Source of the DNA: Propioniferax innocua
GTDB taxonomy: Bacteria; Actinomycetota; Actinomycetes; Propionibacteriales; Propionibacteriaceae
Assembly: GCF_006716235.1 (NCBI RefSeq)
Contig: NZ_VFOR01000002.1
Span: 930,001 to 994,000, forward strand
Reading direction: 5' to 3'
Length of the DNA stretch: 64,000 bases
Translations under genes and position numbers: made by a program
Shown: piece by piece, positions 1-8,515 of the stretch
Numbering within the stretch: the first letter of the stretch is position 1
Layout: each line of letters starts with the position of its first letter
The notes under the pieces: generated by a model
Seen by the model: only the letters and a program-made list of their open reading frames with translations
Databases searched by the model: none
Told to the model about the DNA's origin: nothing

Positions 1-586
1 GCACATGCTGCGGAGCGGTCGGCATCGACGTGGTGGACGAACTCGCCTGACCGGGGCTTGGGAGTCGGCCACGCGGGTGCGATGGCTTGCGGTGGCTGTC
101 GAGAACCTGGGCGGTGTCGGAATGGAAGCCGACCGGTTCGCTGGTGTCCATGGCCCGCGATGCCTCACGGGTCACCTCGGCGGCCTCGGGGTCAGCCGGA
201 CGCTTGCGTGCGCGACGGCGCGTCCGTCCCGCCGAAGCGCCGTAGCCCACGAGCACCGGAACGCGCTTCTCGCCCGCGTCCGCACTCTCGTCATCACCCG
301 CCTGCTGGCCGGATTCATCGGCGTCACCCTTCGACGGTGCCGCCTCACCCGAACCGTCATCGATCTCGATGATCGGGGTGCCCACCTCGACGGTCTCTCC
401 CTCGGGAACGAGCAGTTCGGTGACCCGTCCAGCCCACGGGCTGGGAAGTTCGACGAGTGACTTGGAGGTCTCGATCTCCACCAACACATCGTTGACCTTG
501 ACCTCATCGCCCGGCTTCACATGCCACGTGATGATCTCGGCCTCGACCAGGCCTTCACCTGGATCGGGCAGGTTGAACCTCTTCAT
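1..586 (-). CDS. bkdC: Lipoyl E2 subunit of a 2-oxoacid dehydrogenase (N-terminal part, runs off the left edge)
   Basis: This is the acyltransferase core subunit (E2) that takes the acyl group from E1 onto a swinging lipoyl arm and passes it to CoA. Only the first 195 codons are in the window. Residues 1-80 form a biotinyl-lipoyl domain; the lipoylated lysine is in ETSKS near residue 45. An acidic, Ala/Pro-rich linker follows, then VLVGYG and an Arg-rich stretch, the usual run-in to the E1/E3-binding domain. The start follows AGAAAGGAC. It lies 35 bp downstream of the E1 beta gene and is clearly its operon partner. Branched-chain (Bkd) rather than pyruvate specificity is inferred from the heterodimeric E1 and from the acyl-CoA genes elsewhere in the window. 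Confidence 0.9.
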   Translation of the reverse strand, partial: MKRFNLPDPGEGLVEAEIITWHVKPGDEVKVNDVLVEIETSKSLVELPSPWAGRVTELLVPEGETVEVGTPIIEIDDGSGEAAPSKGDADESGQQAGDDESADAGEKRVPVLVGYGASAGRTRRRARKRPADPEAAEVTREASRAMDTSEPVGFHSDTAQVLDSHRKPSHPRGRLPSPGQASSSTTSMPTAPQHV

Positions 587-621
587 GTGCGTCCTTTCTG
601 CGAAGGTGCTGGCGAGCAGCC

Positions 622-1602
622 TCAGTGGGCGAGTGAGCGGTCGACGGCGTCCAGCACTCGGTCGAGATCGGGCAGGTACTCATCTTCCGCGCGGCTCGGC
701 GGGTAGGGCAGGTCGTAACCGCCGACGCGAAGCACCGGCGCCTCCATGTCGTAGAAAAGCGTCTCGTGCAGACGCGCGGCGATCTCGCCACCGAGGCCAC
801 CGCTGAGGGGCGCCTCGTGGACGACGACGGCCCGGGTCGTGCGACGCACCGACTCGATGATCGTCGGCATGTCCAGCGGCGCGAGCGTCCGCAGGTCGAC
901 CACCTCGATGTCCACACCCTCCTCGGCGGCCGCGTCCGCAGCCTGCAGGCACGTCTTCATCATGGGGCCGTAGGCCAGCAGCGTCAGATCCTTGCCCGGA
1001 CGCGCCACCACGGCCTCGTGCAACGGGCGCGGAGACGCCTCGACATCCACCTCGGCCTTCTCGTGGTAGCGACGCTTGGGCTCCAAGAAGACCACCGGGT
1101 CCTCCGACGCGATGGCCTGCTGGATCATCCAGTACGCATCCACCGGATTGCTCGGCGAGACAACCTTGAGGCCCGGCGTGTGCGCGAAGTAGGCCTCCGG
1201 CGACTCGGAGTGATGCTCCACCGCACCGATGCCACCGCCAAACGGCAGACGCAGCACGATCGGCATCTTGACCGCCCCGAGGGTGCGGTTGTGCATCTTG
1301 GCCCACTGGGTGACGATCTGGTCGAACGCCGGGAAGACGAATCCGTCGAACTGCACCTCGCACACCGGACGGTAGCCGCGCATCGCCATGCCCACGGCCG
1401 TGCCGAGGATGCCGGACTCCGCGAGCGGCGAATCGATCACGCGCGACTCACCGAAATCCTTCTGCAGGCCCTCGGTGATGCGGAACACGCCGCCCAGCGC
1501 ACCGATGTCCTCACCGGCCAGCACGACCTTGGGATCGGCCTCCATGGCCCGCCGCAACCCGGCGTTGAGCGCCTTGCCCAGCGTCAGCTTCTCCACAGCC
1601 AT
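622..1602 (-). CDS. bkdB: 2-oxoisovalerate-type dehydrogenase E1 beta subunit
   Basis: E1 beta pairs with E1 alpha to decarboxylate a 2-oxoacid with thiamine diphosphate. The 326-residue protein has the full family length. It opens with KLTLGKALNAGLRRAME, then VVLAGEDIGALGGVFRITEG with the conserved Glu that activates ThDP, and further on has a PFGGGIGAVEHHSESPEA segment and the C-terminal transketolase domain. The start ATG overlaps the E1 alpha stop by one base (TGATG) and is preceded by GGAGGAG, so the two are translationally coupled. Products expected from a branched-chain enzyme are isobutyryl-, isovaleryl- and 2-methylbutyryl-CoA; isobutyryl-CoA would be substrate for the IcmF encoded at 28.8 kb. 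Exact substrate preference is inference. Confidence 0.93.
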   Translation of the reverse strand: MAVEKLTLGKALNAGLRRAMEADPKVVLAGEDIGALGGVFRITEGLQKDFGESRVIDSPLAESGILGTAVGMAMRGYRPVCEVQFDGFVFPAFDQIVTQWAKMHNRTLGAVKMPIVLRLPFGGGIGAVEHHSESPEAYFAHTPGLKVVSPSNPVDAYWMIQQAIASEDPVVFLEPKRRYHEKAEVDVEASPRPLHEAVVARPGKDLTLLAYGPMMKTCLQAADAAAEEGVDIEVVDLRTLAPLDMPTIIESVRRTTRAVVVHEAPLSGGLGGEIAARLHETLFYDMEAPVLRVGGYDLPYPPSRAEDEYLPDLDRVLDAVDRSLAH

Positions 1603-2702
1603 CAGTTCTCCTCCTCGAAGGACGCCGCGTAGGCGCGGTACTCGGCCTGCTGTTCGCGCAGATGCTCGGTCTGTTCGGCGTACACCAGGTCGAACAGATC
1701 ACCCATGTCGGGGTCGGGCAGGGCGAGGCATCCGGCGCGCATCTCGGCGGCCATGTCGTCGGCCTCGGCCTGGAGGTCGTCGAGCCAGGCCTGATCGATG
1801 ACTCCGCGCCGCGCCAGATATGCCTTGACGCGCTCGATCGGGTCCTTGAGCTTCCACGTCTCGAGCTCTTCGGCCAACCGGTACTTGGTGGGGTCATCGC
1901 TGGTGGTGTGCGCACCCATCCGGTAGGTGAATGCCTCGATCAGCGCCGGGCCCTCACCGTTGCGTGCCCGGTTCAGCGCCCATGTGGTGACCGCGTGCAC
2001 CGCGAGGACGTCGTTGCCGTCCACCTGGATACCGGGGAACCCGAACCCGTCGGCACGCCGGTAGAGGGGGATCTTCGACTGCCGTGTGATCGGCTCGGAG
2101 ATCGCCCATTGGTTGTTCTGGCAGAAGAACACCACCGGGGCGGTGTACGAGTTGGCGAAGACGAACGCCTCGTTCACGTCACCCTGGGAGGTCGCTCCGT
2201 CACCGAAGTAGGTCACCACCGCGGTATCGCGGTCGGGGTCCCCGGTGCCGACGGCGCCATCGTTGAGGACGCCCATGGCGTAACCGGTCCCGTGGAGGGC
2301 CTGGGTGCCGATGACGATGGCGTACGGCGCGAAGTAGTTGGCGTGGGGGTCCCAGCCACCGAGGCTGACGCCACGGAAGAGCCCGAGCAATGTGACGGGC
2401 TTGACGCCACGCGTCCATGCGACCCCGTGCTCACGGTAGGAGGGAAACACCACGTCCTGTGCCCGGGTGGCTCGCCCCGAACCGACCTGGGCGGCCTCCT
2501 GCCCCAGGCACGGCGCCCAGAGGCCCAGCTCACCTTGACGCTGCAGCGCCGTGGCCTCGTTGTCGAGCCGACGCGTCATCACCATGTCCCGCAGGTATCC
2601 GGCGACGTCCTCATCAGATCCGTCGAATGTGAAATCCGGGTGCTCGACTCGCTCGCCTTCGGGGGTGAGAAGCTGCACCATCTCGTGTGCGGGATCGGCC
2701 AC
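1602..2702 (-). CDS. bkdA: 2-oxoisovalerate-type dehydrogenase E1 alpha subunit
   Basis: This is the ThDP-binding E1 alpha subunit. The ThDP/Mg motif is visible as GDGATSQGDVNEAFVFANS followed by the QNNQWAIS segment. I place the start at the GTG at 2702 (V-A-D-P-A-H-E-M), because GGAGAAAGGACC sits just upstream, almost the same ribosome site as that of the E2 gene. The open frame continues to 2960, but the added residues look like untranslated leader. This gives 366 residues, normal for the family. It is the first gene of the alpha-beta-E2 operon. No regulator gene is adjacent; the promoter must lie in the 320 bp upstream. Confidence 0.92.
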   Translation of the reverse strand: MADPAHEMVQLLTPEGERVEHPDFTFDGSDEDVAGYLRDMVMTRRLDNEATALQRQGELGLWAPCLGQEAAQVGSGRATRAQDVVFPSYREHGVAWTRGVKPVTLLGLFRGVSLGGWDPHANYFAPYAIVIGTQALHGTGYAMGVLNDGAVGTGDPDRDTAVVTYFGDGATSQGDVNEAFVFANSYTAPVVFFCQNNQWAISEPITRQSKIPLYRRADGFGFPGIQVDGNDVLAVHAVTTWALNRARNGEGPALIEAFTYRMGAHTTSDDPTKYRLAEELETWKLKDPIERVKAYLARRGVIDQAWLDDLQAEADDMAAEMRAGCLALPDPDMGDLFDLVYAEQTEHLREQQAEYRAYAASFEEEN

Positions 2703-3024
2703 GCTCGGTCCTTTCTCCAACATGTTGCGCGGCCAGGCCCCATCGGTGGAGCCGGACCATCGCGTTGTCACCCGTGGAGCCCATTCTCCACAGGCAATGC
2801 ACGGACACGGTAACCCCCAGCGTCCACCATGCGGAATCTCGTGATGCAATCGTGTCCAAAAATCGAAAGCGCGCCCCCATGTTTCGGGGGGCCACTCGCC
2901 CGGCGCCACTCCGAGACCGACATCTGAGCACGATCCGCCCACATCGCGGACTTCCATCAAGCCTGCCCCACATCATCCTCCGACGATCATCCGGTTGCGG
3001 TCGCGACCGGTAGGGTCGGCGTCG
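2703..3024. other. Divergent intergenic region upstream of the bkd operon
   Basis: About 320 bp separate the E1 alpha GTG start from the divergent membrane-protein gene. It holds the E1 alpha ribosome site at about 2708-2720, a short hairpin with a GCCCCC/GGGGGC stem (2873-2892), and the extended -10 box of the rightward gene at 3011-3016. I see no convincing ORF or operator palindrome. Confidence 0.6.
3011..3016 (+). promoter_or_regulatory. Leaderless -10 box TAGGGT
   Basis: TAGGGT lies 8 nt before the ATG at 3025 and there is no ribosome site, so transcription probably begins at or next to the start codon. Confidence 0.55.
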
Positions 3025-3501
3025 ATGGAGACCTCCGACCATGCCGTGGATGCCCACCCAGATGCCCTGGTGGCGCATCTTCACCCCGGCGCGCACCCCC
3101 TGTTGAGCGGACGCTGGGGAACACCGATCCTGCTGGCTCCCGGCATCGTGATGATCATGCTGGGCATCACCATGACCTTGCTGTATGCAGATGATCCGGC
3201 GAGCTACTTCTTCGGCGCGATCGTGATCGGCAGTGGCGTGTTCGCGGCATCGTCGGGGATGGGGATCCGACGCCTCGCGCTCGCCCGTCTGGCGAATCCG
3301 CCCGTCGCGTTCGCCCTGGACCCCGATGGCGTGTGGGTCAATGGCAGGATCGTGGCGTGGGAGGACGCGAAATTCTGGGTCGACGACAGCGTGGACCCGC
3401 CGATGGTGATCTGTGGCGGCGGCAAGGCCGCTTGGCGCGTGGACAGACTTGATACATCCGTTATCGCCATCGAGCAGGCGATCGAACGGTTCACACAGTA
3501 A
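3025..3501 (+). CDS. Small two-helix membrane protein of unknown function
   Basis: This 158-residue protein is not one I recognise. After a polar N terminus it has two hydrophobic segments at about residues 27-48 and 54-74, then a soluble C-terminal domain (ALDPDGVWVNGRIVAWEDAKFW) resembling the PH-like or YcxB-type soluble halves of small bacterial membrane proteins. The start at 3025 is chosen from the leaderless -10 box; an in-frame upstream ATG at 2995 would place that box inside the gene. It ends 10 bp before the PrsW-like gene, so the two may be co-transcribed. Function unknown. Confidence 0.65.
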   Translation: METSDHAVDAHPDALVAHLHPGAHPLLSGRWGTPILLAPGIVMIMLGITMTLLYADDPASYFFGAIVIGSGVFAASSGMGIRRLALARLANPPVAFALDPDGVWVNGRIVAWEDAKFWVDDSVDPPMVICGGGKAAWRVDRLDTSVIAIEQAIERFTQ

Positions 3502-3511
3502 CGTCGGGCCC

Positions 3512-4897
3512 ATGTCGTATCCGCCGCAGGGCCAATACCCCGATCCCCAGCAGCCCCATCACGCCGGTGGCCAACCCATGCAGGGCGGCCAGCAGTTCCC
3601 CGGTGGACAACACCCCGGTCAGCAGATGGGTGGCCAGCCCACGCCCGGTGGCGGTCAGTTCCCCGGCCAGCAGATGCCCAATCAGCAATTTCCCGGGCAG
3701 CAACCGATGCCGCATCAGCAGTTCGGGGCATCAGGGGCACGGGTGAAGAAGAACCCCATCGTCGGGCCGGTCATCGGCGCTCTCCTCGGCGTGGTCGGTC
3801 TCATCCTGATGCTGATCCTCATCTTCCTCACCGACAGTCCCACCTACAGCAAACTCGTCGCCTTCGTGGTGACCGGGATCGTCGCCGCGATCGGCCTCAT
3901 CTTCTATCGCTGGCTCGACCGATGGGAACCCGAACCACCATTCCTGTTGATCATCGCGTTCCTGTGGGGAGCCGGCGTCGCGACATTCTTCGGCAGCCTG
4001 GTCAACGACTTCAACGCGGCGCTGTTCGGCGACGGGTTCGCTGCCGTGGTCTCGGCGCCCTTCGGCGAGGAGTTCTTCAAGAGCCTGTTCCTGGTCCTTG
4101 TGCTGTTCACCAGCACGCGGGGCCGTCGTGAGCTCAACAGCCTCACCGACACCCTCATCTACGCCGGTATCGTCGGCTTGGGTTTCACCTTCCTCGAGGA
4201 CATCATCTACATCATCCGCGTCGGCCAGACGCCCGAGGAACTCGCGTTCATCGTCTTCGTCCGGATCGGCCTCGGCGCCTTCGGGCATTCGCTCTACCAG
4301 TCGATCTTCGCCGTGGGTCTGTGGGCCGGTATCCGCCGCGGTGGGGCGTCGGCGTGGATCTTCGGCATCCTCGGCTACTTGGGCGCGGTGGCCCTGCACA
4401 TGATCCACAATGGTGTCTCCCAGTTCGGGATCGGCGCCCTGGTCATCGTGCTCCTGCTGGAATTCGTCATCTTCGTCGTCGGCATCGTGATCGCGATCCG
4501 TTCGAGCATCGGCGAGCGGAAGAACCTGGAGATGCAGCTTCCGTCCATGGTGCACTTCGGCTGGGTGACGCCCCGCGAAGCCGGCTGGTTGGCGAACATG
4601 CAGGCACGCAAGCAGATCCTCAAGCAGGCAGGACCCCACGAACAGGTGCTGAAGGACTTCATCCAGAACGCGACCGAGCTCGCCCACCTGCGCACACGTC
4701 TGGACCAGATGAAGATCCCCCCGAGCCAGGGGCTGTTGGAGAATCACGCCGATCTCGCCGCCCTGCTCCACGAACAGCGCTCGGTGGTCGATCAGGTCCT
4801 CGGCCAAGCGCAGCCGCACGCCGTTCCCGGTGGCTGGCCGCCCATCCAGGGTCACCCCGGGCCGCAGTATCCGGCGCCACAGATCCCTCAATACTGA
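3512..4897 (+). CDS. PrsW-family intramembrane metalloprotease
   Basis: The 461-residue protein begins with about 75 residues rich in Gln, Pro and Gly (repeated FPGQQ-type units), predicted disordered and cytoplasmic. A multi-pass membrane domain of about eight helices follows. PrsW-type signatures are APFGEEFFKSLF (the EExxK motif, about residue 180), GFTFLEDIIY and conserved histidines in the later helices (GHSLYQS and HMIHNG). PrsW of Bacillus cleaves the anti-sigma factor RsiW at site 1; actinobacterial members are mostly uncharacterised. A cytoplasmic tail of about 130 residues follows the last helix. The only anti-sigma-like product in this window (38694) lacks a membrane segment, so no substrate can be named. 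A strong terminator lies 130 bp downstream. Confidence 0.8.
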   Translation: MSYPPQGQYPDPQQPHHAGGQPMQGGQQFPGGQHPGQQMGGQPTPGGGQFPGQQMPNQQFPGQQPMPHQQFGASGARVKKNPIVGPVIGALLGVVGLILMLILIFLTDSPTYSKLVAFVVTGIVAAIGLIFYRWLDRWEPEPPFLLIIAFLWGAGVATFFGSLVNDFNAALFGDGFAAVVSAPFGEEFFKSLFLVLVLFTSTRGRRELNSLTDTLIYAGIVGLGFTFLEDIIYIIRVGQTPEELAFIVFVRIGLGAFGHSLYQSIFAVGLWAGIRRGGASAWIFGILGYLGAVALHMIHNGVSQFGIGALVIVLLLEFVIFVVGIVIAIRSSIGERKNLEMQLPSMVHFGWVTPREAGWLANMQARKQILKQAGPHEQVLKDFIQNATELAHLRTRLDQMKIPPSQGLLENHADLAALLHEQRSVVDQVLGQAQPHAVPGGWPPIQGHPGPQYPAPQIPQY

Positions 4898-5027
4898 TCC
4901 AGCCAGTACTGATCCGCCGTACAGCGGACCGGCATCCCTGCACCAGCTCGGTGTCGCTCGAACCGGTGCAGGCCCAGCCCACTTTGGATCGTGGAGCACG
5001 ACCGGGAACCGAATGAGAAGTCCCATG

Positions 5028-5062
5028 CCCCGCGGTCGATCCCCCTCGGATCGACCGCGGGG
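5028..5062 (+). terminator. Intrinsic terminator after the PrsW-like gene
   Basis: A perfect 15-bp stem (5028-5042 with 5048-5062) with a 5-nt loop is followed by TGTTTC. It also shows that the next gene must start downstream, at the GTG at 5102. Confidence 0.85.
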
Positions 5063-5088
5063 TGTTTCATCCCGGCGGCACGGCCGGG

Positions 5089-5094
5089 TAGGTT
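5089..5094 (+). promoter_or_regulatory. Leaderless -10 box TAGGTT
   Basis: TAGGTT lies 7 nt before the GTG at 5102, supporting that start for the FemX-like gene. Confidence 0.6.
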
Positions 5095-5101
5095 CGGCGC
5101 C

Positions 5102-6361
5102 GTGAGCACCTCTGACATCAGCGTTCGTCCGATCAGCGCCGAGGAGCACCGCGCGTTCATCGAGGCCCAACCAAGCGCAAGCTTCCTGCAGACTCCCGCC
5201 TGGGCCCGGGTGAAGGCCGAGTGGGATTCCGAGAGCGTGGGCTGGTTCGTCGACGGTGAACTCATCGGCGCTGCCCTGGTCCTGTATCGGCGGCTCCCGA
5301 AGTTGAAAAACTGCCTCGCCTACCTGCCCGAGGGCCCGGTCCTGGACTGGGGCCGCGCGGTCGGTGTGGGTTCGGACGACCTCGAACCCTGGCTCACGCC
5401 GCTGGTGGCCCATGCCAAGAGCCGCCGTGCGTTCGGCATCCGCATCGGCCCGACGATCGTGCTGCGCCGTTGGGACACCGACACGATCAAAGACGCCATC
5501 GCCGACGACACGGTACGGAGCCTGCTCGAGGTCGAGCCGGACTTCCTCGACACCGATGCGGTCCGCCTGCAGAACCAGCTCGACCGCCTCGGCTGGCTTC
5601 CACCCAAGCCCGAGGGTGAAGGGTTCGCGGCCGGACAGCCCGCCTTCAACTTCTGGCTGCCGCTGGCCCATCCCGATGGCACCGCCAAGACGCCCGACGA
5701 GATCCTCAAGGGCATGAACCAGCAGTGGCGTCGCAACATCAAGAAGGCCGCGAAGTCCGGCGTGGAGGTGACACTCGGCGGACGGGACGATCTCGCCGAG
5801 TTCCACCGCATCTACGTCGAGACCGCCGAACGCGACGACTTCACACCGCGTCCGCTCACATACTTCGAGTCGATGTTCGACGCCATGACCGCCGAGGACC
5901 CCGACCGACTGCGCCTCTACCTCGCGCACCATGAGGGTGACCTCGTGGCCGCGACCACGTGGGTGCGCGTCGGCGAACACGCCTGGTACTCGTACGGCGC
6001 ATCGACCAACGCCAAACGTGATGTGCGCGGCTCCAACGCCATCCAGTGGCAGATGATGCAGGATGCCCTGGAGGCGGGCGCGAAGGTCTACGACCTGCGT
6101 GGCATCACCGATTCGGTGGCCAGCGACGATCCGCACCTGGGCCTGATCCGGTTCAAGGTCGGAACCGGCGGCGGCGCCGTCCAGTACCCCGGTGAATGGG
6201 ACAAGCCCCTCAACCCCGTGCTCTACCGGGCCTTCGATCTCTACATGAACCGCGCGGTCTGGAAGGCGCGGGCCGCCAGTTTGGTCAGCCGCGTCACGAA
6301 GCGTCGTCCACGCACCCGGGAAACCGCGCACAACCATCACGAAAGGCCTGATCCCGCATGA
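5102..6361 (+). CDS. FemABX-family peptidoglycan bridge aminoacyltransferase
   Basis: FemABX enzymes use aminoacyl-tRNA to add bridge residues to lipid II on the cytoplasmic face of the membrane. The 419-residue protein shows the two-GNAT-fold layout: an early FLQTPAWARVKAEW block, a central basic MNQQWRRNIKKAAKSGVEV block, and the C-terminal YDLRGITDSVASDDPHLGL and GGGAVQYPGEWDKPLNP segments typical of FemX/FemA. The GTG start is set by the leaderless box and by the terminator just upstream. The stop overlaps the next ATG (ATGA), so it is coupled to a small hydrolase gene. Which amino acid is added cannot be told. Confidence 0.83.
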   Translation: MSTSDISVRPISAEEHRAFIEAQPSASFLQTPAWARVKAEWDSESVGWFVDGELIGAALVLYRRLPKLKNCLAYLPEGPVLDWGRAVGVGSDDLEPWLTPLVAHAKSRRAFGIRIGPTIVLRRWDTDTIKDAIADDTVRSLLEVEPDFLDTDAVRLQNQLDRLGWLPPKPEGEGFAAGQPAFNFWLPLAHPDGTAKTPDEILKGMNQQWRRNIKKAAKSGVEVTLGGRDDLAEFHRIYVETAERDDFTPRPLTYFESMFDAMTAEDPDRLRLYLAHHEGDLVAATTWVRVGEHAWYSYGASTNAKRDVRGSNAIQWQMMQDALEAGAKVYDLRGITDSVASDDPHLGLIRFKVGTGGGAVQYPGEWDKPLNPVLYRAFDLYMNRAVWKARAASLVSRVTKRRPRTRETAHNHHERPDPA

Positions 6362-6903
6362 ACGTGACGCTCCTGCACACCGCCTACGGACTGACGCCGG
6401 GAACCCGCGCATTCGCCGAACAGATCGCCGCCGCCTCGGGCGGCGAGCTCACGATGCCCGACTTCTACCGCGGCGAGATCTTCACCGATCAGGATTCCGC
6501 CATGGGTCATCTGGAGAAGGTCGGCTACATGGAGCTCTACAGCCGCCTCGACGGACTCGACGTCACCGACCAGATTCTGGTGGGCACTTCCCTTGGCGCG
6601 TCATTCGCCCAGCGCATGGTGACTCAGGGGGCCAAGCCAGCACGCCTGGTGCTCATCGGCAACGTGAACCCACACAAGCCCGAACGTCCTTGGCCCGGCG
6701 TTGATACGCAGGTGCATCACTTCACGCAGGACACCTTCGTCGACCCCGCCCTCGTGGCTACGCTGGGCCAGGCCGTGACCGCAAGCGGTGCTCGGTTCGA
6801 ACACGTACCCACCGAGGGCCCGGGGCACCTGTTTTTCGAGCCCCGCCTCCCCGAGTACGATCCCGACCTGACAGCCCGAACCATCCAGCAGATCGTCAGC
6901 TGA
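6358..6903 (+). CDS. Alpha/beta hydrolase, dienelactone-hydrolase family
   Basis: This is a compact 181-residue alpha/beta hydrolase. The nucleophile elbow is GTSLG with Ser78; the catalytic histidine is His157 in EGPGHLFF. Family members include dienelactone hydrolases, where Cys replaces Ser, and small esterases; the serine here points to an esterase-like role. It overlaps the FemX-like gene by 4 bp and is translated from the same message. No other catechol-cleavage genes are nearby, so the dienelactone name reflects the fold only. Confidence 0.75.
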   Translation: MNVTLLHTAYGLTPGTRAFAEQIAAASGGELTMPDFYRGEIFTDQDSAMGHLEKVGYMELYSRLDGLDVTDQILVGTSLGASFAQRMVTQGAKPARLVLIGNVNPHKPERPWPGVDTQVHHFTQDTFVDPALVATLGQAVTASGARFEHVPTEGPGHLFFEPRLPEYDPDLTARTIQQIVS

Positions 6904-6936
6904 GCCCCACGCGTCACGCAGATGCTCCCGAATCGG

Positions 6937-6942
6937 TACGCT
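6937..6942 (+). promoter_or_regulatory. Leaderless -10 box TACGCT
   Basis: TACGCT lies 6 nt before the ATG at 6949. It argues against the in-frame ATG at 6922. Confidence 0.55.
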
Positions 6943-6948
6943 CGGAAC

Positions 6949-7167
6949 ATGCTCACACACCGGTTCGCTCGTGTCTCCGCAGTCTTTGCCGTCCTCTCCC
7001 TCACCCTGACCGCACTGCTGTTCGGCGGCGCTCTCGCGCCCGAATCCGAAGGGCCACATCTGGCCCGGGCCGGCGCCCAGCTGGCTCCGTGGCTCATCGG
7101 ACTGGTGGTGGTCCTCCTGCTGGCCGGCGGCATATTCCTCATTCTCGGCCGCCGCAAGAAGAACTGA
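6949..7167 (+). CDS. Small membrane protein upstream of the HemY-like oxidase
   Basis: This 72-residue protein has two hydrophobic segments, about residues 8-28 (possibly a signal anchor) and 44-68, and ends in the basic tail GRRKKN. I do not recognise a family. Its stop is one base before the GTG of the HemY-like gene, so the two probably share an operon. The start is chosen from the -10 box. Confidence 0.55.
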   Translation: MLTHRFARVSAVFAVLSLTLTALLFGGALAPESEGPHLARAGAQLAPWLIGLVVVLLLAGGIFLILGRRKKN

Positions 7168-7168
7168 C

Positions 7169-8515
7169 GTGACCAGCACCATCGTCATCGGCGGCGGCCT
7201 CGGCGGTCTCGTCGCGGCCCGTGGCCTGAATGCGATCGGCCATGACGTCACCGTGGTGGAGGCAGCCGAGCGGTTCGGCGGCCAGATCCAGACCGTCGAG
7301 TTCTGCGGCCTACCTGTGGATATCGGCGCCGAGGCCATGTTCCTCGGCGCGCCACCGCTGAAGGAATTGGTGACCGAACTCGGGCTTCTCGACGCCGTCG
7401 TCGGGCCCCGGGCCGGCACATCATGGCTGCATCGCGGTCGCCGCATGACCAAACTTCCCGAGGGAGTCGGACCAACCGGTCCGACGAAGATCATGCCGGT
7501 GCTGAAATCCGGACTGCTCGGCCCGTTCGCCCTGGCACGTGCCGGGCTCGAACCGCTCATGGCCCGAAAGATCTCCCAGGACATCTCCGTCGGTGACTTC
7601 GTCGCGCGACGCTTCGGCCGTGCGGTGGCCGACACCTTCGTCGATCCCCTGCTCGGCAACCTGCACGCCGGTGACATCCACCGCCTCAGCCTGCACGCCA
7701 CCGCGCCCCAGTTGCGTCCGGCAGCAGCCGAGGGACGTTCCATCCTCCGCGCGGCACGACCTTCGGGTGGCGCAGGTGGCCTGCCGATGTTCGCGACATT
7801 TCCCCAAGGCCTCCAGCTGCTGATCGATTCCCTCGTGTCCGATCTCGAGCGCCGGGGCGTCGGCGTCCATGCCAACAGCCGCGTCACGCACCTCACCCGC
7901 GAGAACGACCGATGGTGCGTCCACGCAACCTCGGGCTACCAGTACACCGACCGCATCGTGCTCACCGCCGGGTCCCCGGCCATCGAGGAACTGGTGCGCC
8001 CCCACGTCCCCGAGGCAGCTGACCTGCTCGCCTCCACCGAGCGGGCCACGGTCGCCACGATCCTGCTCGCCTACCCCCGGGAAACCATCGGCCGCCTCGT
8101 GCGAGACGCCAATGGCCTGCTGTTGAACTCCACGAGCGGACGGCTGGTGAAGGCCGCAACGTTCTCCAGCCAGAAGTGGGAGCACCTCGACGGTGATGAC
8201 GTGTTCGTGATCCGCGCTTCAGTGGGCCGCGCCGGCTCCGATGTACTCGACATCACCGACGACGACCACCTCGCCAAGCGTGTGCATCGTGAACTGGCCG
8301 AACTCACCGATCTCACCTCGAGACCGGTCGCCACCCGAGTGACCCGCTGGCCCGATGCCTACCCGCAGTTACAGGTGGGACACCTCGACCGCATGGCTCG
8401 CGCGCGTTCAGCGCTCCAGGGCACCGGACTCTTCGTGGGCGCCGGTTCGGTGGATGGGCTCGGCCTGCCCAGCGTCATCCGTTCGGCCAAGGCCCTCGTC
8501 GACGCCGTCAGGTGA
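7169..8515 (+). CDS. hemY: FAD-dependent protoporphyrinogen/coproporphyrinogen oxidase-like protein
   Basis: The 448-residue protein is a FAD-dependent amine oxidase-fold enzyme. It has the N-terminal dinucleotide motif VIGGGLGGLVAARGL, the acidic end of the second strand (VVEAAERFGG), and in the middle VADTFVDPLLGNLHAGD followed by RLSLHATAPQL, a hallmark of HemY oxidases. In actinobacteria HemY usually converts coproporphyrinogen III to coproporphyrin III for haem. No other haem gene is adjacent, so a related desaturase remains possible. The GTG start directly follows the upstream stop. The 3' end overlaps the convergent DedA-like gene by 108 bp. Confidence 0.75.
   Translation: MTSTIVIGGGLGGLVAARGLNAIGHDVTVVEAAERFGGQIQTVEFCGLPVDIGAEAMFLGAPPLKELVTELGLLDAVVGPRAGTSWLHRGRRMTKLPEGVGPTGPTKIMPVLKSGLLGPFALARAGLEPLMARKISQDISVGDFVARRFGRAVADTFVDPLLGNLHAGDIHRLSLHATAPQLRPAAAEGRSILRAARPSGGAGGLPMFATFPQGLQLLIDSLVSDLERRGVGVHANSRVTHLTRENDRWCVHATSGYQYTDRIVLTAGSPAIEELVRPHVPEAADLLASTERATVATILLAYPRETIGRLVRDANGLLLNSTSGRLVKAATFSSQKWEHLDGDDVFVIRASVGRAGSDVLDITDDDHLAKRVHRELAELTDLTSRPVATRVTRWPDAYPQLQVGHLDRMARARSALQGTGLFVGAGSVDGLGLPSVIRSAKALVDAVR

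Noticed and set aside
766-1632. Long rightward ORF over the E1 beta gene
   Set aside because: It is the mirror of a well-supported E1 beta gene; composition (His/Arg/Leu-rich) and lack of any family match are typical of antisense frames in high-G+C DNA.
3731-6412. 893-codon leftward ORF
   Set aside because: It covers the terminator and the PrsW- and FemX-like genes on the opposite strand and has no recognisable protein features.
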